In this document: positions 1 through 10,985 of the stretch, piece after piece | Position numbering within the stretch: the stretch's first letter is position 1 | How the letters are laid out: each line of letters starts with the position of its first letter | DNA from: Streptomyces sp. ISL-43 | GTDB lineage: Bacteria; Actinomycetota; Actinomycetes; Streptomycetales; Streptomycetaceae | Direction: 5' to 3' | Assembly: GCF_018614195.1 (NCBI RefSeq) | Contig: NZ_JAGGOT010000071.1 | Coordinates: forward strand, 1-64,000 | DNA length: 64,000 nt | Position numbers and translations under genes: made by a program | Notes under the pieces: model-generated | Told to the model about the DNA's origin: nothing | The model's database searches: none | The model's input: only the letters and a program-made list of their open reading frames with translations

Positions 1-20
1 CTAACGCGGCGCAGCACTAG

Positions 21-176
21 CACGGCGACTTCGTCTGGGGCGGCCTGCACATCGCCACGACGCTGCACCAGCAGATGCCGTGGCACTACACGGCCGACGA
101 CTACCGTGCGGCGGTAGCCGCTGCCAGTCCTGCTCCCCCACCTCTGACCGGGATGGCGGCCCTGCGGGGAGCATGA
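21..176 (+). pseudogene. Unidentified 3' coding remnant at window edge
   Basis: Codons from 21 to the TGA at 174-176 read as a plausible protein tail (containing GDFVWGGLHIATTLHQQ), but the same frame has a TAG at 18-20 and no start codon. This is either the broken 3' end of a gene whose body lies left of the window or a frameshifted remnant. I do not recognise the family and infer no function. Confidence 0.3.
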
Positions 177-422
177 CCTCTGACCTGGCCAGTTGTCAGG
201 TGGCCCTTACATGGACACCTTCTCGATGACGCACCACGTGGAGTGCGTCGCGGTCCTGGAGCCGGTGCCGCGACGGCGCCTGATCCGGTGTTCGCGGGTC
301 TGTGTCCCGGTTCCGGGACGCGGACCCGAAGGCGGTCCTTCGCCGTTCCGGCGAGGTGTCAGCATCCCGGCAGCGTGCGGTAGTTGCTCGCGTAGGCTTG
401 TCCTCTTTACGCGGGAGGGGCA

Positions 423-1328
423 TTGAGCACTGTCGTCTTTGTGCACGGGGTGGGCAAGCAGTATCTGAGCGAGGACTCGCTCGCACGGGACGTCGTGCCC
501 GAACTGCTCGGTGGTGTGCGGCTCGCGGGCGGTCCGGTCCCGGCGGCCGACGACGTCGGTGTGGCGTTCTACGGCGACCTGTTCCGGCCCTCCGGCGCGC
601 GGTCCGGGCAGGACCCGCCGTACGACGCGGGCGACGTCGAGACGGAGGAGGAGTTCCGGCTCCTCATGGCCTGGTGGGCCGAAGCGGCCCGGACCGACCC
701 GGGGGTGCCGGATCCGGCGGAGGCGGGGACCCGCGGTGCGGGAGGCTGGATGGTCTCGCAGGCGCTGCGGGTGAACGCGGTGCGGGCGGCGCTCGACGCG
801 CTCACCGGCGCGGTGTTCCTGCGGGGAGTCCTCGACCGGGCGCTGATCGGGAGCCTCAAGCAGATGGCCGCGTACTTCTCGGACGACGACGTCCGGCGCG
901 AGGCCCGGGCCAGAGTGGCGGCGCGGATCACACCCGAGACGCGGGTCGTCGTCGCCCACTCCCTCGGCTCGGTCGTCGCCTACGAGACGCTCTGCGACGA
1001 GGCGCACCACGGCGATTGGGATGTGCGCGCACTGGTCACTCTCGGCTCCCCGCTGGGCATGCGCGCGCTGGTCCTCGACCGCCTCGAGCCCGCTCCGAGC
1101 GAGGGGCGCGCGGTGTGGCCGAAGCCGCTGCGGGGCTGGACCAACATCGCGGACTCCACGGACATCGTGTCCGTCGTACGGGAGCTGCGCCCCGCGTACG
1201 GCGCGGGCGTGGTCGACGAGGCCGTTCACAACGGCAGCCACATGCACGACGCGACGCGCTATCTGACGGCCGTCGAGACGGGCCGGGCCATCGCGGCGGG
1301 GCTCGCGAGGGAGCCCCGGGCGGACTGA
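423..1328 (+). CDS. Alpha/beta hydrolase, partner of the caspase-STAND protein
   Basis: A 301-residue predicted serine hydrolase. The start is a TTG at 423 preceded by a GGGAGGGG ribosome binding site at 413-420. The N-terminus carries a strand and HGVG oxyanion-type turn (VVFVHGVGK). The nucleophile elbow is AHSLGS with Ser180. A late DSTD segment and the His of NGSHMHD are plausible remaining triad members. There is no signal peptide, so it should act in the cytoplasm. Its TGA overlaps the ATG of the next gene by one base, so the two are translationally coupled. Lipase/esterase-like hydrolases occur as effectors in bacterial conflict systems. Whether this one cleaves lipid, ester or peptide cannot be told from sequence. 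The 246 bp upstream hold no clear promoter. Confidence 0.85.
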   Translation: MSTVVFVHGVGKQYLSEDSLARDVVPELLGGVRLAGGPVPAADDVGVAFYGDLFRPSGARSGQDPPYDAGDVETEEEFRLLMAWWAEAARTDPGVPDPAEAGTRGAGGWMVSQALRVNAVRAALDALTGAVFLRGVLDRALIGSLKQMAAYFSDDDVRREARARVAARITPETRVVVAHSLGSVVAYETLCDEAHHGDWDVRALVTLGSPLGMRALVLDRLEPAPSEGRAVWPKPLRGWTNIADSTDIVSVVRELRPAYGAGVVDEAVHNGSHMHDATRYLTAVETGRAIAAGLAREPRAD

Positions 1329-4300
1329 TGCGCTATCTCATCGCGGCCGGCACGCGTCACTACCGGGAGGATCCCGAACTGCCCTTGGTGCCCGGTGACG
1401 TCGAGGACGTGGTCGAGCTCTTCCGGTCGATGGGGTACGAGAGGGTGCTGGCCTCCGTGTCGGAGGATCCCGACTCCGCCGACTTCGAGGACGCGCTGTC
1501 CGACTGGTGCGGCGCCCCGGGTCTCGCCGCCGACGACGTGGTCGTCGTGTACTACGCCGGGCACGGGAACCGGGCACCGTCGGGGCACTATCGGCTCGCC
1601 TGCGCGGACACCACGTACCAACGCCCGCGATCCTGGCTGTCCCTGCCCAGCCTGGCCGAGGTGCTCGCCACCTCCCCCGTGCGGAACGTGCTGTTCGTCG
1701 TGGACGCCTGTCACGCGGCGGCCGCCGGCGCCGAGATCGGCGCCGTGACCGACACCATCGTGGCCGGCCGGGGACGTGGTGAAGCGCTCGGCTCGGGCAC
1801 CTGGCTGCTCGCCTCCGCCCGCCATCGGGACGCCGCGGTCGACGGGGCCTTCGTCGCCGAACTCGAGAAGGCATGCGGGCAAGGTGAGGGCCCGTCGCAG
1901 CGCTACTTGGCGCCCGGGACCATCGCGGACCGTGTCAACCGGTCGTTCACGGCATCCGGGCTGCGACAGCGGGCAGCGTGCTCCTCCGTGGACCAGTCGG
2001 AACCGCCGCCTTTCTTCCCGAACCCCTTGTTCGACCCCGGAGCCGAGGTCACCGCCGTCGGGCGTGTCTGCGGCGACGCCTCTGACCTCTCCTCCCATTT
2101 CGAGCCGCGGGGGCGCGGGGTGGAGCAGGTGTACGACCCCGGCTCGTACTTCACGGGCCGGGAGCGGGCCCTTCGCGAGGCGCGTGCGCATCTCGCGGGA
2201 GAGGGCGACGCGGGTGTCCTCGTCGTCACCGCGGACCCTGGTTCGGGGAAGTCCGCCGTACTGGGCCGCTTGGTCCTGGACGGCTGCACCGACGCGTCCG
2301 TCAACGCCCACCACCAGACCCTGGACGCACTGGTGGCGCGGCTCGCGGCCGCGGCGGACGTACGGGCCGCGGGTCCAGCTGCCTTGTTCGCGGCCCTGGC
2401 CGACCGCCGGACGCCGTTCCGCGTCGTCGTCGACTCGCTCGACGAGGCCGGCCCGGGCGGTGACAAGGCGGAGGCACGCCGCATCGCCTGGGAACTGCTG
2501 CGCCCGCTCGCCGGAATCGCCTGCGTCCGGCTCGTGGTCGGCTCGCGGCGCGAGCTGCTGCCCCACACCGGGGACCGGGTTCCGGTCATCGACCTCGACG
2601 ACAGCACGTACGCCGACGACACGGACACGGCCGAGTACGTCGCCCGGATCATCTGCGACACGGGCGCGCCGTACCGGGACCAACCCGACATCGGACGCCA
2701 GGTCGCGGAAGAGGTGGCCCGGCGGGCCGGACGCTGCTTCCTCGTCGCCCGCATGACCGCGAGCGCGCTGCTGCGCGGCCGGCCCGTCGACACCACCGTG
2801 CCGGGCTGGGCGGAGCAGCTCCCCTCCGACGTGGGCGGGGCCTTCGAGACGTATCTCCAGAGGCTGCCGGCGGAGCGTTACGGCTCGACGATGGCGCTGC
2901 TCACGGCTCTCGCCTTCGGGGAAGGCAACGGTCTGCCGCGCAAGATCTGGGTGCGGGTGGCGGCGCGGCTGTCCGGCCTTCCGCTCACGGAGGCGCACGT
3001 GGACGTGCTGCTGGACGAGGACGGCTCGTACCTGGCGCACGCCTCGGTGGACGGGACCCGGTATTTCCGGCTGTACCACCAGGAACTGACGGACCACATG
3101 AAGGGCCGGGTGCTCAAGCACCGAGATCTCGGGGACGTCCAGGAGTGCTTCGTCGAAACCCTGCTGGGCCTGGTCCCCGACCGGGACTGGCCTCGGGCCC
3201 ACCCTTATGTGCGGGCCCACCTGGCGACCCACGCGGCGGGTTCGGGAGCCCTGGACGATCTGATCGAGGACGCGTCGTTCGTCGTCAGCGCGGAGCGCTC
3301 GACGCTGGTGCCGGCGGTGCGGCACGCGCAGCGGACCCCGCTGCTGTCGATGGCGGTCGAACGCTACGGCTACCTCCTCGCGGACAGGGATCCCGAGACC
3401 GCCGACCCGGCCGGCCTGCTGGCGTTCGTGGCCGGGACGTACGGGCAGCACGGGCTGGCTCGCCAGGCCGAGGGGCTTTCGACGTCGTTGGAGCACGTTC
3501 GTGTCGAGCCTCGCGGGATCACCCCGCATCGGGTGGTCGGGCGCCACGAGGGCGGTGCGTACGCCATCAGGTCGGTCAACCCGAACTGGAAGATCGAGGA
3601 TCTCGTCCTCCGGAAGGGCGGCCGGGTGGTGTTGGCGGCTCCTCCGCATTCACCCCACGTGCATGTCTGGCTGCTCGACGATCCGTCCCAGTCGACGATC
3701 CTTCCGCACCCGGAGGACGTGGTCGGACTGGCCGTGCTCACCGACCGGGTAGGGCGTTCGGAGGTGGTCACCCTCGATGCCGTGGGCACGCTGCGGATGT
3801 GGGACGTGGAGCACCAAACGCTTTCCCGGACGCTCTCGGACACCGGGTACGACCAGCTCTTCGACGCCGGGTTCCTCACCGACGGGACCGCTGTCGTCGT
3901 CTGCGGGAACGCCGATAGCGTGGTGGCTTTCTCGATCCTCGCGTCGGAGCCGCTCGTCGAAGTGGACTGCCCTACTCCCCGGAACCGCAGTTGGAACGAC
4001 GAGTTCAGGGCGTCTGCCTGTCTCGGCCAGGACACGGAGGGACACGTCGGTCTGCTCACCTGTGACGGCCTACGAGGCCGGGTCGTTCTGCATCCGCTCG
4101 AAGGGGACCGGAGAACGACGGTGTTGCTGGAGGGCCTGAAGAGCCCGGTGTTGGTGGATCACATCCGGGGGCCGAGCGGAACCCTTGCCGCCGTAGCGGT
4201 GGCCCGGGTCGAGATGCACCTCGTCGACCTGGGTTCGAGGAAGATCAAAACCATGCCTTTCGGCGGCTTCTCATGGCAGGAGAGCGGCTTCGCGTACGGC

Positions 4301-6076
4301 AGCGGCGAGGATCCCGTGTTCGTGGCACAGGACCACGAGAGGTTGCTGACCACGCGCCTCAATAGTCCTCCCGGCTGGATCGCGGTGAAGGACAAGGACG
4401 TCTCGCACGCGATGCTCATGGCCCCGGTGCTGCACGATGGGCGGCTCTACGCGCTGGTAGACGGGTTCGGCGTCCACCTGTCCGTGGTCGACTGCGCCAC
4501 CGGTGACTCGATCGGCCTACCCCTCCTCGGGCACGAAGGCGCTGTTTGCGGCTTGCGTCTCATCGCCGCGGGGGGAGCTGTTGGTCCCGACATCCTGGCC
4601 ATCGGCAACGACGGCACCGCCAGGCTCTGGTCGTGGGGAGTGCATGAGGCAAGGACCGCGGGGGCGCGACCCGTATCCACTGAAGGGAGGTTCTCCGCGC
4701 CCGAGATCGAGGGTCTGCTCTCCTGGACCCGGGATCCAGCCGCGGTCGTAGGCGTATCCGGTCGGCGTTTCAGGCGGGTCGAGTCGGCTTTGCGTACCGA
4801 TCCGGCGAACGGCGACCACCGCTCGTACGCCCGGAGCGTGGCTCTCGGGAACTGCCCGCGGGAGGAGGACTGCGTCGAGGATCCGGACGGTACGCTCCAC
4901 ACCCTCTCCTGGAAGTACACGGGGCACGTGAAACTGGAGAGGACATCGGGCCTCAGCGGATGGCCGGATTCCTCGCCGGTGTCCCACTGCGTCTGGCATC
5001 GCGTTCGACCTGGTGACGTCGTCGAGAACGTCTCTTTCGACTGGCTGCACGGCCACCGGGAAGGGGTCAGAGGGCAACTCCTCCCGTCGACGCGCATGCA
5101 GCCCCGGACCCGCTTCGTCGGGTTCGACGTGGTCCGCGCCCGCGTCCGTCTCTTGGATGGTCCCGAAGAGAAACCGGATTGGGTGGACCTCCCGTGGACG
5201 CCCGACCCGGGGAACGACTACGTGTGCTCGACCGCGTTCACCATGACCTCGGGGGACGCGGTGCTGATGACGGGGTCCAGGACGATGCGGGAATGGGAGT
5301 CCAGCGTGGGCGGGCGCTCTGCCCGTCGTCCTGACTCCGGTGGAGTCGCGGGTACGCACGCCCGGCAGGCGGAAAGTCCGACGGCCGGCCGTATGTGGAA
5401 TATCGCCACGGGAGCTCCGTACCAGAGCGAAATCGAGCTCGCTCACGACGTGCATCTCCTGCTGCCCGACCACGGTGCGGCCGGGACCCGCTGGGTCGCA
5501 CAACACGGCCGGGACGGCGCGACGTCGGTTGTCGACCTCAAGACGAACCGTCGTCATGCGGTCAACCCGCCGCGCGGCACAACGACCGAATCCGGTGGGG
5601 GACACCGGACCCCGGGATTCCGGACCCTGACCTCCGGGCATTCCTACTTCCTTCGCTGGGCGGACATGTCGACTGGCGGACCGGTCCTGCTCTACCTCGA
5701 CCAGACCTTGTCGAACGATGCGGACCCAGCCCCCGTTGCCGTCTGGGACCCCGCGACCCCCGATGAACCCCGGAGCCTTCCCGTCCCGGCGTCTCGTCTG
5801 CTGTGGACCGGGTCGGCCCCGAGTGGCGAGGCCCTCGTCGCGGTCAGTGACGGGCGGGGCGTGACACTGTGCCATCTGCCGAGCTGCGAGAAGGTGTGGT
5901 CCGCGCCCGTGCCCGCTCTGGTGACCTCGCTCCGGGCGCTCCCCGGGAACCCGTTCCTCGACCTCGCCGTCGGGACCCAGCAGGGAGTCGTGTTCCTGCG
6001 TCCCCGGCTCTCCGCCGGCTGGCGCGAGCGCCTCGGCGTGCTCAGGAGCCGACCGGGAGGCCCGTCGGTTCCTTGA
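1328..6076 (+). CDS. Caspase-like protease / STAND NTPase / beta-propeller protein
   Basis: A 1582-residue protein that starts at the ATG overlapping the hydrolase stop. Residues 1-230 are a caspase-family (C14-like) domain with the dyad His79 (YYAGHG) and Cys128 (VVDACH). A FTGRE motif at 275 leads into a P-loop NTPase: Walker A DPGSGKS with Lys308 and Walker B VVVDSLDEA around 366-374, as in NACHT/STAND proteins. A winged-helix-like stretch follows at about 518-600. From about 720 to the end there are degenerate WD40-like blades, for example GTLRMWDVE near 815, GTARLWSW near 1100, GRMWNIATG near 1355 and VAVWDPATP near 1470. The layout (effector, NTP-dependent switch, ligand-binding propeller) matches bacterial NLR-like conflict proteins, so a threat-triggered protease is inferred. 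The trigger and substrate are unknown. The 3' end overlaps the convergent Lrp gene by 35 bp. Confidence 0.9.
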   Translation: MRYLIAAGTRHYREDPELPLVPGDVEDVVELFRSMGYERVLASVSEDPDSADFEDALSDWCGAPGLAADDVVVVYYAGHGNRAPSGHYRLACADTTYQRPRSWLSLPSLAEVLATSPVRNVLFVVDACHAAAAGAEIGAVTDTIVAGRGRGEALGSGTWLLASARHRDAAVDGAFVAELEKACGQGEGPSQRYLAPGTIADRVNRSFTASGLRQRAACSSVDQSEPPPFFPNPLFDPGAEVTAVGRVCGDASDLSSHFEPRGRGVEQVYDPGSYFTGRERALREARAHLAGEGDAGVLVVTADPGSGKSAVLGRLVLDGCTDASVNAHHQTLDALVARLAAAADVRAAGPAALFAALADRRTPFRVVVDSLDEAGPGGDKAEARRIAWELLRPLAGIACVRLVVGSRRELLPHTGDRVPVIDLDDSTYADDTDTAEYVARIICDTGAPYRDQPDIGRQVAEEVARRAGRCFLVARMTASALLRGRPVDTTVPGWAEQLPSDVGGAFETYLQRLPAERYGSTMALLTALAFGEGNGLPRKIWVRVAARLSGLPLTEAHVDVLLDEDGSYLAHASVDGTRYFRLYHQELTDHMKGRVLKHRDLGDVQECFVETLLGLVPDRDWPRAHPYVRAHLATHAAGSGALDDLIEDASFVVSAERSTLVPAVRHAQRTPLLSMAVERYGYLLADRDPETADPAGLLAFVAGTYGQHGLARQAEGLSTSLEHVRVEPRGITPHRVVGRHEGGAYAIRSVNPNWKIEDLVLRKGGRVVLAAPPHSPHVHVWLLDDPSQSTILPHPEDVVGLAVLTDRVGRSEVVTLDAVGTLRMWDVEHQTLSRTLSDTGYDQLFDAGFLTDGTAVVVCGNADSVVAFSILASEPLVEVDCPTPRNRSWNDEFRASACLGQDTEGHVGLLTCDGLRGRVVLHPLEGDRRTTVLLEGLKSPVLVDHIRGPSGTLAAVAVARVEMHLVDLGSRKIKTMPFGGFSWQESGFAYGSGEDPVFVAQDHERLLTTRLNSPPGWIAVKDKDVSHAMLMAPVLHDGRLYALVDGFGVHLSVVDCATGDSIGLPLLGHEGAVCGLRLIAAGGAVGPDILAIGNDGTARLWSWGVHEARTAGARPVSTEGRFSAPEIEGLLSWTRDPAAVVGVSGRRFRRVESALRTDPANGDHRSYARSVALGNCPREEDCVEDPDGTLHTLSWKYTGHVKLERTSGLSGWPDSSPVSHCVWHRVRPGDVVENVSFDWLHGHREGVRGQLLPSTRMQPRTRFVGFDVVRARVRLLDGPEEKPDWVDLPWTPDPGNDYVCSTAFTMTSGDAVLMTGSRTMREWESSVGGRSARRPDSGGVAGTHARQAESPTAGRMWNIATGAPYQSEIELAHDVHLLLPDHGAAGTRWVAQHGRDGATSVVDLKTNRRHAVNPPRGTTTESGGGHRTPGFRTLTSGHSYFLRWADMSTGGPVLLYLDQTLSNDADPAPVAVWDPATPDEPRSLPVPASRLLWTGSAPSGEALVAVSDGRGVTLCHLPSCEKVWSAPVPALVTSLRALPGNPFLDLAVGTQQGVVFLRPRLSAGWRERLGVLRSRPGGPSVP

Positions 6077-6497
6077 TGCGCTTCATGATGATCTGGGAGT
6101 TGACCTCCGTGACGCCCGAGAGGGCCGTGAGCTTTTCGATCCAGAGGCGTTCGTAGGCGCGCAGGTCTGCGACCGCGATGCGCAGGAGGCAGCCGGGGCT
6201 GCCGAAGAGGCGGTAGGCCTCGATGATGTCGGGAATGTCCTGGAGGGCCGCTTCGAAGGCTTCGACGGCCTCACGGTCGCGGCGGACCTCCACGGAGACC
6301 AGGACCTCGAAGCCGCGGCCCACCGCCTCGGGGGAGATCACCGCGCGGTAGCCCTGGATGATCCCGTCCTCTTCGAGCTGGCGGACCCGGCGCATGCAGG
6401 GGGAGGGGGTCAGGCCCACGCGCTGGGCCAGCTCCTGGTTGCTGAGCCGGCCGTCGGCCTGGAGCTCGCGCAAGATTTCTCGATCGATCGCGTCCAT
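6042..6497 (-). CDS. Lrp/AsnC family transcriptional regulator
   Basis: A 151-residue feast/famine regulator. The N-terminal HTH begins MDAIDREILRELQADGRLS and runs to about residue 50 (LTPSPCMRRVRQLEE recognition region). The C-terminal half is a RAM ligand-binding and oligomerisation domain (EVLVSVEVRRDRE, then GSPGCLLRIAVADL). I chose the ATG at 6497 rather than an upstream start because the family begins with this MDxxDRxIL helix. It diverges from an L-asparaginase gene across a 127-bp interval rich in GCAAT/ATTGC motifs, so it probably controls itself and the asparaginase, with asparagine or a related amino acid as effector. Its 3' end overlaps the caspase gene. Confidence 0.92.
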   Translation of the reverse strand: MDAIDREILRELQADGRLSNQELAQRVGLTPSPCMRRVRQLEEDGIIQGYRAVISPEAVGRGFEVLVSVEVRRDREAVEAFEAALQDIPDIIEAYRLFGSPGCLLRIAVADLRAYERLWIEKLTALSGVTEVNSQIIMKRIKEPTGLPVGS

Positions 6498-6500
6498 GGC

Positions 6501-6576
6501 GCAATTATCCTCTATGAGTGGTGGGGGTGTGGGGTGAATTCGCAATCGCGTTGCGCGTAGGTCGGCCTACTATTGC
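6501..6576. promoter_or_regulatory. Candidate Lrp/AsnC operator cluster
   Basis: The divergent regulator/asparaginase interval holds GCAAT at 6501-6505, a perfect dyad CGCAATCGCGTTGCG at 6541-6555 (5-bp arms, 5-bp centre) and ATTGC at 6572-6576. The first two GCAAT copies are 41 bp apart and the last two ATTGC-type copies 21 bp apart, close to whole helical turns, as expected for wrapping by an oligomeric Lrp-type protein. The assignment is inferred from position and symmetry. Confidence 0.5.
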
Positions 6577-6624
6577 CGTTTGTAGAAAATATGTGCGGAG
6601 TGTGTGAAAGGGAGGGCGGCAGTC

Positions 6625-7626
6625 ATGGGACGCATCGTCGTCATCAGCACCGGCGGGACCATAGCCAGTCGCTGGCAGGGTTCCGGTTTCGCGGCCGACG
6701 CCGACGGGGCCGAGGTCATGGCGACCGCGCCGCTGCCCGAAGGCGTCACCGTCGAGGTTGTCGATCTTTTTAGTGTGAACAGTCCTCGGTTGACCACCGC
6801 CCACCAGCTGACTTTGCTGCGGACCGTGCACGAGGTGCTCGCCGACCCCGGGGTGGAAGGTGTCGTCGTCACGCACGGCACCGACACGCTGGAGGAGTCG
6901 GCGTTCTTCGTCGACCTGCACCACCACGACGAGCGGTCGGTCGTCTTCACCGGTTCGCAGCGGCCCATGGGGGCGGCGGACGGGGACGGTCCCGGCAATC
7001 TCTACGATGCCCTGCTGACCGCGGCGACCACGCGCGGGCTCGGTGTCCTGATCGCCTTCGCGGGGCGTGTGCACGCGGCGCGCGGGACGGTCAAGGCGCA
7101 GGCGGTGGCGTTGGACGCCTTCGCCGACCCGTCGAAGGAGCTGTTGGGGAAGGTCGGTTTCGGGAAGGTCACCGTGCTGCGCACGCCGGTGCGTCCGGAG
7201 CCGCTGCCGCTGCCCGCGATGCCGGAGGTTCCGCCGCGGGTGGACGTCGTGATGCACCACGCCAGCGGGGACCCGGTGCTGCTGAACGCCGCCGTGGCGG
7301 CGGGCGCGCGGGGCATCGTGCTGGTCGGCACGGGCGCGGGGAACGCGACGCCGGAGATCGTGGACGCGGTGAAGGCCGCGATCGCGGAGGGCGTGCTGGT
7401 GGCGCTGACCACGCGGGTTGCCGCCGGGCCGGTGACGGAGATCTACACGCACGGCGGGGCGGTGGACCTGGTCGCGGCCGGGGCGGTGCCGACGGGGACG
7501 CTGCGTGCGCCTCAGGCGAGGATCGCGGTGCTCGCGGCGCTGCTGGCCGCGGGGGACGGGGTGGACCGCGCGCGGGTGCTGCGGCAGGCGTTGGCCGCGG
7601 GTGGGCCGGTGTTGGTCGCCGCCTGA
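6625..7626 (+). CDS. ansA: L-asparaginase
   Basis: A 333-residue asparaginase hydrolysing L-asparagine to aspartate and ammonia. The first catalytic threonine is Thr12 in VVISTGGTIAS and the second motif is THGTDTLEE at 83-91. There is no signal peptide, so it is probably cytoplasmic. I prefer the ATG at 6625, which has GGGAGGG at 6610-6616, over an in-frame start 21 bp upstream that would place the ribosome site inside the gene. Its divergent neighbour is an Lrp/AsnC regulator. It converges on meaB across hairpin-rich DNA that should terminate both. Confidence 0.93.
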   Translation: MGRIVVISTGGTIASRWQGSGFAADADGAEVMATAPLPEGVTVEVVDLFSVNSPRLTTAHQLTLLRTVHEVLADPGVEGVVVTHGTDTLEESAFFVDLHHHDERSVVFTGSQRPMGAADGDGPGNLYDALLTAATTRGLGVLIAFAGRVHAARGTVKAQAVALDAFADPSKELLGKVGFGKVTVLRTPVRPEPLPLPAMPEVPPRVDVVMHHASGDPVLLNAAVAAGARGIVLVGTGAGNATPEIVDAVKAAIAEGVLVALTTRVAAGPVTEIYTHGGAVDLVAAGAVPTGTLRAPQARIAVLAALLAAGDGVDRARVLRQALAAGGPVLVAA

Positions 7627-7683
7627 CCCTTGGCGGGTGGCCGCTGCGCGGGCTTGCTCCCCGCCCCGCCCTTCCTCCGTTCC

Positions 7684-7722
7684 CCGGGGCTGCGCCCCGG
7701 ACCCGCCTCGGGGCTCCGCCCC
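7684..7722. terminator. Double GC hairpin between convergent genes
   Basis: Two strong stem-loops lie between the asparaginase and meaB stops: CCGGGGCTGCGCCCCGG at 7684-7700, and GGGGC/GCCCC arms around TCC at 7710-7722. There is no U-tract, as is common for Streptomyces terminators. They are also part of a dispersed repeat. Confidence 0.5.
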
Positions 7723-7768
7723 CGGCCCCGCGCCTCAAACGCCGGCGGGGCTGGAGAGGCCGGGGCTG
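7684..7768 (-). repeat. Dispersed intergenic repeat, copy 1
   Basis: Read on the minus strand, this begins TCCAGCCCCGCCGGCGTTTG and continues through a GGGGCGGAGCCCC hairpin to a GGAAGGGCGGGG-like segment further left. A second, diverged copy lies in the other orientation at about 51282-51370. Elements of this type are widespread between Streptomyces genes. Confidence 0.55.
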
Positions 7769-7795
7769 GATTGGCGGGTCAGGATTGGCGGGTCA
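7768..7795. repeat. 14-bp tandem duplication at the meaB stop
   Basis: GGATTGGCGGGTCA occurs twice head to tail at 7768-7781 and 7782-7795. The second copy contains the meaB stop codon (TCA on the plus strand at 7793-7795), so a small duplication appears to have copied the gene's end. Confidence 0.6.
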
Positions 7796-8776
7796 GGAGT
7801 CCGTGAAAGCCGTCAGGAGGCGGTGTGCCGCGAGGGTGGGGGTGAGGGTGCCCGCTCGGACGGCTGATTCCAGGGTGGGGGCCAGGTCTCGTACGGCGGG
7901 GCTGGAGCGCAGGCGCTCCAGGAGTTCGTCGCGGACCATCGACCAGGTCCACTCCACCTGTTGGGCCGCGCGCTTGGTCTTCAGGCGGCCGTCCACGTCC
8001 AACAGCTTGCGGTGCTGTTCCAGGCGGTTCCACACCTCGTCCAGGGCCGTCGACTCCCGGGCGCTGCACGTCAGGACCGGCGGGGTCCACGCGGCGTCGG
8101 CCGGGTGCATCAGGCGCAGGGCGCCGGACAGTTCGCGCGCCGCCGACTTCGCGTCGCGCTCGTGCGGGCCGTCCGCCTTGTTCACCGCCAGGACGTCGGC
8201 CAGTTCCAGGACGCCCTTCTTGATGCCCTGGAGCTGGTCGCCGGTGCGGGCGAGGGAGAGGAGCAGGAAGGAGTCGACCATGCCGGCGACCGTGGTCTCC
8301 GACTGGCCCACGCCGACCGTTTCGACGAGGACCACGTCGTAGCCGGCCGCCTCCATCACGATCATCGACTCGCGGGTGGCCTTCGCGACCCCGCCCAGCG
8401 TGCCCGCCGAGGGCGAGGGGCGGACGAAGGCCGCCGGGTCGACGGCGAGGCGCTCCATCCGGGTCTTGTCGCCCAGGATGGAGCCGCCCGTGCGGGTGGA
8501 CGAGGGGTCGACCGCGAGGACCGCCACCCGGTGGCCGAGCCCCGTCAGCATCGTGCCGAACGCGTCGATGAACGTGGACTTGCCCACGCCCGGCACGCCG
8601 CTGATGCCGATCCGGCGCGCCCGCCCCGAGTGGGGGAGGAGCTCCGTCAACAGGCTCTGGGCCAGGGCCCGGTGCGCGGGCAGGGTGGACTCGACGAGGG
8701 TGATCGCGCGCGCGATGAACGCGCGCTTCCCGTCGAGTACGCCCTTCGTGTAAACGGAAACGTCGATCTTCGGCAC
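7793..8776 (-). CDS. meaB: MeaB, G-protein chaperone of methylmalonyl-CoA mutase
   Basis: A 327-residue P-loop GTPase that protects and reloads adenosylcobalamin-dependent methylmalonyl-CoA mutase. The Walker A is GVPGVGKST. VDPSSTRTGGSILGDKTRM is the MeaB/ArgK hallmark, VLVETVGVGQSE is the switch region and AVNKADG is the NKxD base-specificity motif. It starts 10 bp after the mutB stop and is the last gene of a mutA-mutB-meaB operon, which fits its role as dedicated chaperone. Confidence 0.95.
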   Translation of the reverse strand: MPKIDVSVYTKGVLDGKRAFIARAITLVESTLPAHRALAQSLLTELLPHSGRARRIGISGVPGVGKSTFIDAFGTMLTGLGHRVAVLAVDPSSTRTGGSILGDKTRMERLAVDPAAFVRPSPSAGTLGGVAKATRESMIVMEAAGYDVVLVETVGVGQSETTVAGMVDSFLLLSLARTGDQLQGIKKGVLELADVLAVNKADGPHERDAKSAARELSGALRLMHPADAAWTPPVLTCSARESTALDEVWNRLEQHRKLLDVDGRLKTKRAAQQVEWTWSMVRDELLERLRSSPAVRDLAPTLESAVRAGTLTPTLAAHRLLTAFTDS

Positions 8777-8786
8777 CCGCGGCCGC

Positions 8787-10981
<2,195 letters not shown>

Positions 10982-10985
<4 letters not shown>

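Noticed and set aside
1..176. Transposase or integrase remnant at the left edge
   Set aside because: The translated fragment shows no DDE, tyrosine or serine recombinase motif, so no mobile origin is claimed.
302..1327. Upstream extension of the caspase reading frame to 302
   Set aside because: The stretch is Arg/Gly-rich nonsense overlapping the real hydrolase gene in another frame. The ATG at 1328 overlaps the hydrolase stop and begins a proper caspase strand.
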